Shown piece after piece: positions 1 through 7,791 of a DNA stretch of 64,000 bases. Each line of letters begins with the position of its first letter. Positions within the stretch are counted from its first letter, which is position 1. The notes under the pieces were generated by a model. That model had not been told where the DNA came from and made no database searches. It worked only from the letters and a program-made list of their open reading frames with translations. This stretch comes from Luteimonas sp. J29 (GTDB lineage: Bacteria > Pseudomonadota > Gammaproteobacteria > Xanthomonadales > Xanthomonadaceae): the NCBI RefSeq assembly GCF_000472505.1, contig NZ_AWZR01000007.1, positions 124,001-188,000 of the forward strand. The letters are read 5' to 3'. The translations under genes and the position numbers were made by a program.

Positions 1-1
1 C

Positions 2-301
2 GGCCCGGCGTCGACCAGGGCGGAGGTCGAGGCGTTCCGCGAACGGATCCTGGCCAACCCCGCCAACTACATCGCGCAGCCCACGCTCTCGCTCTCGACC
101 TGCCCCACCTTCGTCGAAAGCGGCCTCGCCCCCCGCCACATCGACCTGCGCCCGTACATCCTCAGCGGCCACCGCATCCAGGTGGTGCCCGGCGGGCTGA
201 CCCGGGTGGCGCTGCGCGAGGGCTCGCTGGTGGTGAACTCCTCGCAGGGCGGCGGCACCAAGGACACCTGGGTGCTGGAATCCGACGGGGGGCGGCCCTG
301 A
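2..301 (+). CDS. circularly permuted ATP-grasp (type 2) protein, C-terminal end only
   Basis: About 99 residues at the 3' end of a gene that begins before the window. Visible motifs include [24 protein letters not shown] and [14 protein letters not shown], which are typical of the end of the circularly permuted ATP-grasp family (former DUF404/DUF407). From family knowledge these are thought to form amide or peptide bonds using ATP. The TGA stop shares its A with the ATG of the following alpha-E gene (TGATG), so the two are translationally coupled. The pairing with alpha-E and an Anbu-type protease is a recognised conserved neighbourhood. The substrate is unknown. Confidence 0.85.
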   Translation, partial: GPASTRAEVEAFRERILANPANYIAQPTLSLSTCPTFVESGLAPRHIDLRPYILSGHRIQVVPGGLTRVALREGSLVVNSSQGGGTKDTWVLESDGGRP

Positions 302-1302
302 TGCTGTGCCGGACCGCCAGCGACCTGTACTGGGCCGCGCGCCACATCGAACGCGCCGAGAACACGGCGCGCCTGATCGACACCACCCTGCGGATCGCGA
401 TGCTTCCCGAGCGCTACGACCGCGGCAAGGCCGAAGCCGCGCCCTGGCGGCGCGCGGCCGATGCGCTGGGGCTGGCCGACGTGGTGCGCAACCGCTACGG
501 CCGCATCGACTCCGACAGCGTGCTGCGCCACCTGCTGCTGTCGCCGGAGAATCCCTCGTCGGTCTACAGCAGCCTGCGCACGGCGCGCGAGTGCGCGCGC
601 GCCCAGCGCGTCGCGATCACCTCGGAGATGTACGAGGACCTCAACACCTCGTGGCTGGAGATCCGGGCCCAGACCTGGGGCAGGCTGCATGCCGACGGGG
701 TCAGCAACCTGCTGGAGTGGGTGAAGGGGCGTTCGGCGTCGTTCCGCGGGGTCACCATCGGCACCCTCGGCCGCGGCGAGGGCTACCAGTTCCTGCAGCT
801 CGGCGCCTTCATCGAACGCGGCGACTGGGCGATCCGCCTGCTCGACCTCGCCGGCAGCGAAAGCAGGACCGACGGGCGCGAACAGGACGCGGTCGACTAC
901 TTCCGCTGGAGCGCGCTGCTGCAGTCGCTGTCGGCGTTCGAGACCTACCGCCGGCTCCACCGGCAACCGGTCGGCGCCGCGGGCGTGATCGACCTGATGC
1001 TGCTGCAGGACCGCAACCCGCGCTCGCTGCTGACCTGCACCGCCAAGGCGCACTCGGTGCTGCAGGCGCTGGCCGGCGGCGCGAACCTGGAAGTCGTGCG
1101 CCAGGCCGGCGCGCTGTCGGCCCAATGCCGCTACGCCCGCATCGACGAGATCCTCGGGCTCGGCCTGGAACCCTGGCTGCAGGACGCCATGGCCCGGCTG
1201 ACCCGGCTCGGCGACGCCATCCACCGCCAGTTCATGGTGTCCACCGACGTCGCCGCGCCGGTCGCGCCCGGTCCCGCGCGCCACTGGGGCCAGGACCAGT
1301 AA
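301..1302 (+). CDS. alpha-E domain protein (DUF403)
   Basis: A 333-residue cytoplasmic all-alpha protein of the alpha-E family. The N-terminus carries the family signature ASDLYWAARHIERAENTARL (from residue 6), with further helix-rich blocks such as EMYEDLNTSWLEIR and YQFLQLGAFIERGDW. The biochemical role is not established. The family almost always sits beside the permuted ATP-grasp protein and is presumed to work with it in a peptide-ligation or peptide-tagging pathway. The start overlaps the upstream stop by one base. An Anbu-type protease follows 70 bases downstream, giving a three-gene locus. No transmembrane segment or signal peptide is seen. Length is normal for the family. Confidence 0.9.
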   Translation: MLCRTASDLYWAARHIERAENTARLIDTTLRIAMLPERYDRGKAEAAPWRRAADALGLADVVRNRYGRIDSDSVLRHLLLSPENPSSVYSSLRTARECARAQRVAITSEMYEDLNTSWLEIRAQTWGRLHADGVSNLLEWVKGRSASFRGVTIGTLGRGEGYQFLQLGAFIERGDWAIRLLDLAGSESRTDGREQDAVDYFRWSALLQSLSAFETYRRLHRQPVGAAGVIDLMLLQDRNPRSLLTCTAKAHSVLQALAGGANLEVVRQAGALSAQCRYARIDEILGLGLEPWLQDAMARLTRLGDAIHRQFMVSTDVAAPVAPGPARHWGQDQ

Positions 1303-1372
1303 CGCATTCCACAAAGGTATGCCGGGCCTGCACAATGCATGGACCCGGGGCCGCAACCCGAAGCCTGACGAC

Positions 1373-2110
1373 ATGACCTATTGCATCGGCATCAACCTCG
1401 ACGAAGGCATGCTGTTCGCCTCCGACTCCCGCACCAATGCCGGCGTCGACGACGTCCGCCGCTTCGGCAAGATGCGCGTGTTCGCCGTGGACGGCGACCG
1501 GGTCATCGTCACCCTGTCGGCCGGCAACCTCTCGCTCACCCAGAACACGCTCAACCTGCTCGAGCACCGCGCCAACCACGGCGACGGCGTGGGCCTGTAC
1601 AACGCGCAGTCGATGTTCGAGGTGGCGACCCTGGTCGGCGACGCCATGCGCGAGATCCGCAAGCGCGACGAGCCGTACCTGCGCGACAGCGGGATCGACG
1701 CCAGCGGCACCTTCATCGTCGGCGGCCAGATCAGGGGCGAGGCGCCGCGGCTGTTCCTGGTCTATTCGGAAGGCAACTTCATCGAGTCCAACCCTGACAC
1801 GCCCTGGTTCCAGACCGGCGAGATCAAGTTCGGCAAGCCGATCCTCGACCGCGTGGTCACGCCGCAGACGAGCCTGTCCGAGGCGGCCAAGTGCATGCTG
1901 GTCTCGTTCGACTCGACGATGCGATCCAACCTCTCGGTCGGGCCGCCGATCGACGTGCTGATGTACCGGCGCGACGCGCTGTCGGTCGGCGTGCAGCAGC
2001 GCCTCGACGACGACGACCCGTACCTCAACCAGGTCCGCACCTACTGGAACGACAGCCTGCGCACTGCGCTGCAGGCGATGCCGGCGCCGGGGTGGCTGCC
2101 GCCGGCGTAG
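1373..2110 (+). CDS. Anbu-type proteasome-like peptidase
   Basis: A 245-residue Ntn-hydrolase of the bacterial proteasome-related Anbu family. The ATG at 1373 was chosen over an in-frame ATG at 1319 because the protein then begins MTYCIG. That puts the threonine nucleophile at residue 2, exposed after Met removal. The supporting proteasome triad residues follow in FASDSRTN (D18) and RRFGKM (K33). Later blocks include DASGTFIVGGQI and LVSFDSTMRSNLSVG. Anbu proteins assemble into open helical or ring-like oligomers, and their physiological substrate is unresolved. Clustering with ATP-grasp and alpha-E proteins suggests processing of an amide-linked peptide product. Convergent with the glucosidase gene downstream. 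Confidence 0.88.
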   Translation: MTYCIGINLDEGMLFASDSRTNAGVDDVRRFGKMRVFAVDGDRVIVTLSAGNLSLTQNTLNLLEHRANHGDGVGLYNAQSMFEVATLVGDAMREIRKRDEPYLRDSGIDASGTFIVGGQIRGEAPRLFLVYSEGNFIESNPDTPWFQTGEIKFGKPILDRVVTPQTSLSEAAKCMLVSFDSTMRSNLSVGPPIDVLMYRRDALSVGVQQRLDDDDPYLNQVRTYWNDSLRTALQAMPAPGWLPPA

Positions 2111-2173
2111 GCCCGGGCCCGCCCCCTGCCGCCGCGGCGGCGCAACCGGCGTCCCGCACCGGCTTCCGCGCCC

Positions 2174-4291
2174 TCACAGCCGCACCACGACCTGCACGTC
2201 CTCCGGGCCGGCGGCGCGCGCGGCCAGGACGCGTTCGCCCACGCGCTCGAACGCCAGGTCCACGCGCACGCCGGCCACGTCCACCGCATCCACCCGCAGG
2301 CGCTCCACGCCGGGCGGGAGCTGTGGGTGGTCGATCACCACCCGGCCCTCGACCGCGTCGACCTCCACCCCCAGGCAGGCGTGCAGCAGCATGAACACCG
2401 CGCCGGCCGACCAGGCCTGCGGCATGCACGCCACCGGATAGGCGATCGGCGGCTCGCCGGCGCTGCGCGGGAAGCCGCAGAACAGCTCCGGCAGGCGCAT
2501 GTCGAAATGGGTCGCAGCCTCGAACACCTCGTCCAGCAGGCGCGTGGCCTGGCGGCGCGCGCCATAGCGGGCCATGCCCGCCGCGCACAGCGCCACGTCG
2601 TGCGGCCACACCGAGCCGTTGTGGTAGGACATCGGGTTGTAGCGCGGCTGGTCGGTGGCGAGCGTACGCACGCCCCAGCCGTTGTCGAAACGCGGCGCGG
2701 AGAGTTGCTCGACCACGCGCAGCGCGCGCCCGGGCGACGGCAGGCCCACGTACAGCAGGTGCCCGGGGTTCGATGCCAGCACCCGGCACATGCGGCCGTC
2801 TCCGTCGCGCGCCAGCGCGTAGAAGCCCAGCGCCTCGTCCCAGAAGCGCGCCTCGACCGTGGCGCGCAGGCGCTCGGCGCGCGCCTGCCGGGCCGCCGCC
2901 GCCGCGTCGTCGCCGCGCACCCTGGCGAGCATCGCCATCGCCAGCAGCGCCTCGTACGCATAGCCCTGCACCTCGACCAGCGCGACCGGCCCGGCCGGCA
3001 GGCGGCCGTCCTCGTGGAACACGGAGTCCTCGCTGTCCTTCCAGCCCTGGTTGGCGAGGCCGCTGTCCTCGCCGCGCGCGTACGCGAGCAGGCCGTCCGG
3101 ATCGGCGTCGCAGCTGCGCTCGATCCAGCCGGTGGCGCGCTCGAGCGCCGGCCACAGCCGGTCGAGGAAGGCGCGGTCGCCGGTGCGGCGGAAGTGGCGC
3201 CCGGCCAGGATCACGAACAGCGGCGTGGTGTCGACTCCGCCGTAGTACAGGCCGAACGGTACCTCGCCCAGCGCCGCCATCTCGCCCTTGCGGGTCTCGT
3301 GCAGGATCTTGCCGGGCGCCGCATCGCGGAAGCTCGACTCCTCCGCCGCCTGGCGCTCGGCCAGGAACGCGAGCACGCCGCGCGCCAGCCCCGGGTCGAG
3401 CCACAGCGTCTGCAGCGCGGTGATGATCGCGTCGCGCCCGAACGGGGTCGAGAACCAGGGAATGCCAGCGTACGGATAGCGGCCCGACGGCAGGTCGCTG
3501 GCGAGCAGCGCGATGTCGGTGCGCGAGCGCTCCACCCAGGCATCGAACAGCAGGCCGCCGCCGTGCAGGCGTGCGCCCGAACGGCGGCGCGCGCGCAGTG
3601 CGCGGCGGGCCTGCACCATCGCGCGGCGGTGGCGGGCCGCACCCGGCTGGCCCACCTCGACGCCGGCTTCCAGGTACAGGTCCACGCTCTCGTGCGGCGC
3701 GAGCCGGAACTCGAAGCGCGCCGCGTCCTCGGACAGCGCGCGCGGCGGCATCGAGAACGCCAGCACCGTGCGCCGGGCCACGCCGTCGAGGCCGTCGTAG
3801 CGCAGCACGACGCGGTCGCCGTCGACCTCGACTTGCGGATAGCTGCCGCGCCGCGCGCGCGCCATGCCGCGCACCTCGAACATGTCGCGGAAGTCGGCGC
3901 CGAACTCGACCACCAGCGGCACCGACACCGGCGCCGGATCGTAGTTCGAACAGGTGATGCGCTCGTGGAGGCGTCCCTGCCACAGGAAGCGCGAGCGACG
4001 CAGGTGGATCACCCCGCGCGCCGCCGCGCTTCCGCCGATCGGCGGAAGCGGCCGGTTGGTCAGGTGCGCGCTGAACACCACCCGGTCCTGGGCGACGGCG
4101 GAGCTGAGCAGGGTCGGCACGGTGTCGCCCAGGACCAGGCGCAGCCGCGACAGCACCCGCGTGCCTTCGTGGAACAGGCCGTCGGCCTCGTCGCCGCCAT
4201 GCAGGTCCCCGCGCGCGTCGCAGACCAGGAAGCTGTCGCCGTCCTTGAGCGACCAGCTCGCCTGCCGGGTGGGCGGAAGCGTCGGCGCCAC
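2174..4291 (-). CDS. glycogen debranching enzyme-like amylo-alpha-1,6-glucosidase
   Basis: A 705-residue cytoplasmic protein. An N-terminal beta-sandwich domain (about 1-215; DGDSFLVCDARGDLHGG, HEGTRVLSR) is followed by an (alpha/alpha)6-barrel domain (about 240-640). The barrel contains PWFSTPFGRDAIIT near residue 280, GGVDTTPLFVILAGR near 350 and NPMSYHNGSVWPHD near 560. This matches the family annotated as amylo-alpha-1,6-glucosidase, which hydrolyses alpha-glucosidic links in glycogen or related alpha-glucosides. The start is GTG, and its Shine-Dalgarno-like TGAGG overlaps the stop of the glycosyltransferase ten bases upstream, so the two are co-translated. The exact substrate (glycogen branch, glucosylglycerate or a stress glucoside) cannot be decided from sequence. 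Confidence 0.85.
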   Translation of the reverse strand: MAPTLPPTRQASWSLKDGDSFLVCDARGDLHGGDEADGLFHEGTRVLSRLRLVLGDTVPTLLSSAVAQDRVVFSAHLTNRPLPPIGGSAAARGVIHLRRSRFLWQGRLHERITCSNYDPAPVSVPLVVEFGADFRDMFEVRGMARARRGSYPQVEVDGDRVVLRYDGLDGVARRTVLAFSMPPRALSEDAARFEFRLAPHESVDLYLEAGVEVGQPGAARHRRAMVQARRALRARRRSGARLHGGGLLFDAWVERSRTDIALLASDLPSGRYPYAGIPWFSTPFGRDAIITALQTLWLDPGLARGVLAFLAERQAAEESSFRDAAPGKILHETRKGEMAALGEVPFGLYYGGVDTTPLFVILAGRHFRRTGDRAFLDRLWPALERATGWIERSCDADPDGLLAYARGEDSGLANQGWKDSEDSVFHEDGRLPAGPVALVEVQGYAYEALLAMAMLARVRGDDAAAAARQARAERLRATVEARFWDEALGFYALARDGDGRMCRVLASNPGHLLYVGLPSPGRALRVVEQLSAPRFDNGWGVRTLATDQPRYNPMSYHNGSVWPHDVALCAAGMARYGARRQATRLLDEVFEAATHFDMRLPELFCGFPRSAGEPPIAYPVACMPQAWSAGAVFMLLHACLGVEVDAVEGRVVIDHPQLPPGVERLRVDAVDVAGVRVDLAFERVGERVLAARAAGPEDVQVVVRL

Positions 4292-4301
4292 GGCGGCGGC
4301 C

Positions 4302-5372
4302 TCAGGCCAGGCGCGCCAGGCGCGCGCCCTCGTCGTCGCCGGGCAACCCCGGCAGCCGGCGGTACAGGTCGAGGTAGGCGCGGGCCATGACCGTGGCCGA
4401 GAAGCGGCGCTCGAACTCGCGCCGGATCGTGGCGCGGTCGAGCTCGTGCAGGCGGCCGATCGCCGCCACCGCCTCCGCCTCGGACTCGACGATGAAGCCG
4501 GTGACGCCGTGCTCGACCACCTCGGGCACCGAGCCGTTGCGCCACGCGATCACCGGGGTGCCGCAGGCCATCGCCTCGATCATCACCAGGCCGAACGGCT
4601 CCGGCCAGTCGATCGGGAACAGCAGCGCCGCGGCGTGGCCGAGGAAGCCCGGCTTGCGCGCGTCGCCGATCTCGCCGATGAACTCCACGCCGCCCCCCTC
4701 CAGCATCGGCTCGATCGTCTGCCGGAAGTACATCGTGTCGGCCGCGTCCACCTTGGCCGCGATCCGCAGCGGCATGCCGGCGCGGCGGGCGATGTCGATC
4801 GCGCGGTCGGGCCGCTTCTCCGGCGAGATGCGGCCGAGGAAGGCCAGGTAGTCGGCGCGTGGCGACGACACCGGCCGCAGCAGGTCCTCGGGCAGGCCGT
4901 GGTACACGGTGGCGGCCCAGTTGGCGAAGCGCAGCGGCGCGCGCTGCTGGTCGGAGATCGAGACCAACGGGAACCGGGGCCAGCAGCGGTACGCCTCCGG
5001 CAGTCCGGCCAGGTCGAGGCGGCCGTGCAGCGTGGTCACGGTGCGCCCGGCCATGTCCTCGAACAGCGGGAAGTGCAGCAGGTCCACGTGGAAATGCAGC
5101 AGGTCGAACTCGTCGGCGCGCCTGCGCACCTCGTGCAGCATCGCCAGGTGCGCGGCGATGTCCGACTTGAGCGGCTGCGGATCCAGGCGCAGGGCGCGCT
5201 CGCGGCACGGCACCAGGCGCGCGCGGGTGCGGCTGTCGCCGCTGGCGAACACGGTCACGTCGTGGCCGAGGTCCGCCTGCGCGTCGGCCAGCCAGGCCAC
5301 GATCCGCTCGGTCCCGCCGTACAGGCGCGGCGGGACGGCTTCGTACAGGGGCGCGATGTGGGCGATGCGCAT
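4302..5372 (-). CDS. GT4-family glycosyltransferase
   Basis: A 356-residue GT-B-fold glycosyltransferase. The N-terminal acceptor domain begins MRIAHIAPLYEAVPP and has the glycine-rich YGGTERIV loop. The C-terminal donor domain has the E-x7-E type motif EPFGLVMIEAMACGTPVI around residues 255-275. The ATG at 5372 was chosen because GAGGAGG lies just upstream, and the first residues match the usual family start. It probably transfers a hexose from a nucleotide sugar. The co-translated debranching-type glucosidase downstream suggests that both act on one alpha-glucan or glucoside pool. A 26-codon ORF ends 10 bases upstream. Confidence 0.85.
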   Translation of the reverse strand: MRIAHIAPLYEAVPPRLYGGTERIVAWLADAQADLGHDVTVFASGDSRTRARLVPCRERALRLDPQPLKSDIAAHLAMLHEVRRRADEFDLLHFHVDLLHFPLFEDMAGRTVTTLHGRLDLAGLPEAYRCWPRFPLVSISDQQRAPLRFANWAATVYHGLPEDLLRPVSSPRADYLAFLGRISPEKRPDRAIDIARRAGMPLRIAAKVDAADTMYFRQTIEPMLEGGGVEFIGEIGDARKPGFLGHAAALLFPIDWPEPFGLVMIEAMACGTPVIAWRNGSVPEVVEHGVTGFIVESEAEAVAAIGRLHELDRATIRREFERRFSATVMARAYLDLYRRLPGLPGDDEGARLARLA

Positions 5373-5382
5373 GGCGGCCTCC

Positions 5383-5463
5383 TCAGGCGGACGTCGCCTT
5401 GCGCCGGGCGGCCGCGCGCAGCGCACGGGCGTGATGGACCGGGATCGGGGTTCTCGCGTTCAT
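5383..5463 (-). CDS. putative 26-residue small protein upstream of the glycosyltransferase
   Basis: A short reading frame encoding 26 residues (MNARTPIPVHHARALRAAAR, then RKATSA). It is preceded by a very strong GAGGAGG ribosome binding site seven bases from its ATG. It ends 10 bases before the glycosyltransferase start, and its TGA stop lies within that gene's own GAGGAGG region. The peptide is Ala/Arg-rich and basic (6 Arg/Lys), with no membrane segment. It could be a genuine small protein or a translated leader that couples ribosomes to the next cistron. I recognise no family. Support is the ribosome binding site and spacing only. Confidence 0.4.
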   Translation of the reverse strand: MNARTPIPVHHARALRAAARRKATSA

Positions 5464-5771
5464 CAGGCTCCTCCTCGTTGCATCGCCGGCGGCCGGCCAC
5501 GGGCCACCCTGCGGCCCGGCACGCCGGGTCGCAGGCGATCGGAAGGACGCACGGCCAGCATCGTCGGCGGGCCCGGCGTGGACACGGGCGGACGATGAGC
5601 GGTGTCGGATCCGCGGCCGGCCGTGGGCGCCGCCGCGCCGGACATGTAGGGACGCGGCGCGGCTTTTCAAGGGCCGCCGTGCGCACGCGATCGCGCGGCC
5701 CGCGCGTGGTGGGCGGCGTGCGCACCGCTTACCATGGCATCCATCGCCAACCGCCATCGTGGGATCCCGAC
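5464..5771. other. 308-base gap between divergent transcription units
   Basis: Non-coding stretch between the minus-strand glycosyltransferase unit and the plus-strand thiolase. It contains a candidate minus-strand promoter (listed separately). On the plus strand there is a weak TACCAT -10-like hexamer at 5730-5735, about 37 bases before the thiolase ATG, with no convincing -35. No repeat, tRNA or convincing ORF is seen. Confidence 0.5.
5643..5670 (-). promoter_or_regulatory. candidate sigma70 promoter for the glycosyltransferase/glucosidase unit
   Basis: On the minus strand, TTGAAA (5665-5670) and TACATG (5643-5648) are separated by 16 bases. The implied transcript would start near 5636 and carry a leader of about 170 bases before the small ORF. 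The -10 is imperfect. Confidence 0.4.
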
Positions 5772-6950
5772 ATGACCGACGTCTTCCTGGTCTCCGCCAT
5801 GCGCACCGCCATCGGCACCTTCGGCGGCGCGCTCAGGGACGTGCCGCCGTCCGACCTCGGCGTGGCCACGGCCAAGGCCGCGATCGCGCAGGCCGGGGTC
5901 CCGGTCGACGCCATCGGCCATGCCGTGTACGGCCAGGTGCTGCCGAGCGAGCCGGCCGACGCCTACCTCGCCCGCGTCATCGCGGTGAAGGCCGGCGTGC
6001 CGGTCGAGACGCCGGCGTTCACCGTCAACCGCCTGTGCGGCTCCGGCCTGCAGGCGATCGTCTCCGCGGCGCAGGCGCTGGCGCTGGGCGACTGCGAGGT
6101 GGCGCTGGCCGGCGGCGCGGAGTCGATGAGCCGCACGCCGTTCCACCTCCCCGGCCACCGCTGGGGCCGCAAGCTCGGCGACGACACCCTGGTCGACGCG
6201 CTCAACGAGGGCCTGAAGGACCCGTTCGACAAGGTGCTCATGGGCATCACCGCCGAGAACGTCGCCGAACGCCACGCCATCGACCGTGCGCGCCAGGACG
6301 CACTGGCGCTGGAGAGCCACCGCCGCGCCGCGCGCGCGATCGCCGAGGGCCGGTTCGAGGGCCAGATCGTGCCCGTGACGGTGGGCCGGCGCGGCAGGGA
6401 GACCGTGTTCCGCGTGGACGAGCACGTGCGCGCGGACGTGGGCGCCGACGACCTGGCCGGACTGCGTCCGGTGTTCAAGGCCGACGGCACGGTGACCGCG
6501 GGCAATGCCTCGGGCATCAACGACGGCGCGGCCTCGGTGGTGCTGGCCACGGGCGAGGCGGTGCGCCGCCACGGCCTCAAGCCGCTGGCGCGGCTGGTGG
6601 CCTACGCGCACGCGGGCGTGGAGCCGCTGTACATGGGCATGGGCCCGGTGCCGGCCACGCGCGCGGCGCTGGCGCGCGCAGGCCTGACGGTCGAGGACCT
6701 GGACATCGTCGAATCCAACGAAGCCTTCGCCGCGCAGGCCTGCGCGGTCGCCGACGCGCTGGGGTTCGATCCGGAGAAGACCAATCCCAACGGCAGCGGC
6801 ATCTCGCTGGGCCATCCGGTGGGCGCGACCGGCGCGATCATCACCGTCAAGCTGGTGCACGAACTGCACCGCACCGGCGGCCGCTACGGCCTGGCGACGA
6901 TGTGCATCGGCGGCGGCCAGGGCATCGCCGCCATCTTCGAACGCACCTGA
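5772..6950 (+). CDS. acetyl-CoA C-acyltransferase (thiolase)
   Basis: A 392-residue cytoplasmic thiolase. It either cleaves 3-ketoacyl-CoA to acetyl-CoA plus a shortened acyl-CoA, or condenses two acetyl-CoA. The acyl-accepting cysteine is C89 in NRLCGSGLQ. The other active-site blocks are ESNEAFAAQA, SLGHPVGATGA (His) and the C-terminal MCIGGGQG (second Cys). The ATG at 5772 gives the usual thiolase N-terminus (MTDVFLVSAMRTAIGTFGG). The much longer in-frame extension upstream lacks conservation. It converges on a minus-strand operon with two short-chain dehydrogenases, which suggests a beta-oxidation role, but a biosynthetic acetyl-CoA acetyltransferase (PhaA/AtoB-like) cannot be excluded. 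Confidence 0.92.
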   Translation: MTDVFLVSAMRTAIGTFGGALRDVPPSDLGVATAKAAIAQAGVPVDAIGHAVYGQVLPSEPADAYLARVIAVKAGVPVETPAFTVNRLCGSGLQAIVSAAQALALGDCEVALAGGAESMSRTPFHLPGHRWGRKLGDDTLVDALNEGLKDPFDKVLMGITAENVAERHAIDRARQDALALESHRRAARAIAEGRFEGQIVPVTVGRRGRETVFRVDEHVRADVGADDLAGLRPVFKADGTVTAGNASGINDGAASVVLATGEAVRRHGLKPLARLVAYAHAGVEPLYMGMGPVPATRAALARAGLTVEDLDIVESNEAFAAQACAVADALGFDPEKTNPNGSGISLGHPVGATGAIITVKLVHELHRTGGRYGLATMCIGGGQGIAAIFERT

Positions 6951-6969
6951 AGCCCGCGCGGCGCCGCGC

Positions 6970-7791
6970 TCAGTACATGCGCGTGGCGCCGCCGCCGTCG
7001 ACCTCCAGCACCGCGCCGTTGACGTAGCCGGCCTCGTCCGAGCACAGCCAGGCGATGGCGTTGGCCGCCTCGCGCGCCTCGCCCAGCCGGCGCATGCCGC
7101 CGTGGCGCGCGACCATCCGGGCATAGTGCTCCGCCGCCCCCGGCCGCCCGGTGTCGACCATCTCCGAACGGGTGTAGCCGGGCGCCACGGCATTGATGCG
7201 CAGCGCCTGCTGGCCGTAGTCGGACGCGGCCGAACGGGTCAGCCCGACCACGCCGTGCTTGCTCGCGGCATAGGCCGAATGGCCGACGTCGCTGGGCTTG
7301 AGCCCGTAGATCGAGGCGACGTTGACGATGGCACCGCCGCCTCCGGCGAGCATGGCGGGGATCTCGTGCTTCATGCACAGCCACACGCCCTTGAGGTTGA
7401 CCTCCATCACCGCGTCCCACTGTGCCTCCTCCACCTCGGCCAGCGGGGTGCGCATGGGGCCGGCGATGCCGGCGTTGTTCACCGCGCAGTCGAGCCGGCC
7501 GAACCGGTCGAGCGCAGCCGCGATCATCGCCGCCACGTCCGCGGCCCGGGACACGTCGGCCTGCACCGCCCAGGCCTCGCCGCCGGCCGCGCGGATCCGG
7601 CCTGCAAGCGCCTGGCAACGGTCGCTGCGCCGCGCGGCGAGCACCACCTTCGCGCCGCGTTCGGCCAGCGCGAGCGCGGCGGCCTCGCCCAGGCCGGAGG
7701 ACGCGCCGGTCACCAGCGCCACCTTGCCCGCGAACGGCCGGTGGCCGCCGTCCTTCGACGACGTTGGTCCGCCGGCGGGAGACGTGTTCAC
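6970..7791 (-). CDS. SDR family oxidoreductase (classical, 273 aa)
   Basis: A Rossmann-fold short-chain dehydrogenase with cofactor motif TGASSGLG (residues 28-35), NNAG in VNNAGIAGP, and the catalytic Ser...Tyr-x3-Lys in NVASIYGL and AYAASKHG. The C-terminus (GAVLEVDGGGATRMY) is typical of 3-oxoacyl reductase-like and 3-hydroxyacyl-CoA dehydrogenase-like SDRs. It starts at GTG 7791, overlapping the upstream SDR stop by four bases (GTGA), so the two are translationally coupled. The substrate is not evident. Together with its neighbour and the thiolase it likely carries out an oxidation step on a CoA ester or an alcohol released by the cluster's esterase. Confidence 0.88.
   Translation of the reverse strand: MNTSPAGGPTSSKDGGHRPFAGKVALVTGASSGLGEAAALALAERGAKVVLAARRSDRCQALAGRIRAAGGEAWAVQADVSRAADVAAMIAAALDRFGRLDCAVNNAGIAGPMRTPLAEVEEAQWDAVMEVNLKGVWLCMKHEIPAMLAGGGGAIVNVASIYGLKPSDVGHSAYAASKHGVVGLTRSAASDYGQQALRINAVAPGYTRSEMVDTGRPGAAEHYARMVARHGGMRRLGEAREAANAIAWLCSDEAGYVNGAVLEVDGGGATRMY

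Noticed and set aside
2327-4390. A 687-codon open frame on the plus strand opposite the glucosidase gene
   Set aside because: Arg/Ala/His-rich composition with no family motif. It mirrors the codon bias of the real minus-strand gene in a very GC-rich genome.
3954-5771. A long in-frame N-terminal extension of the thiolase
   Set aside because: The extension crosses two minus-strand genes, is Arg-rich and lacks similarity. The thiolase family start is at 5772.
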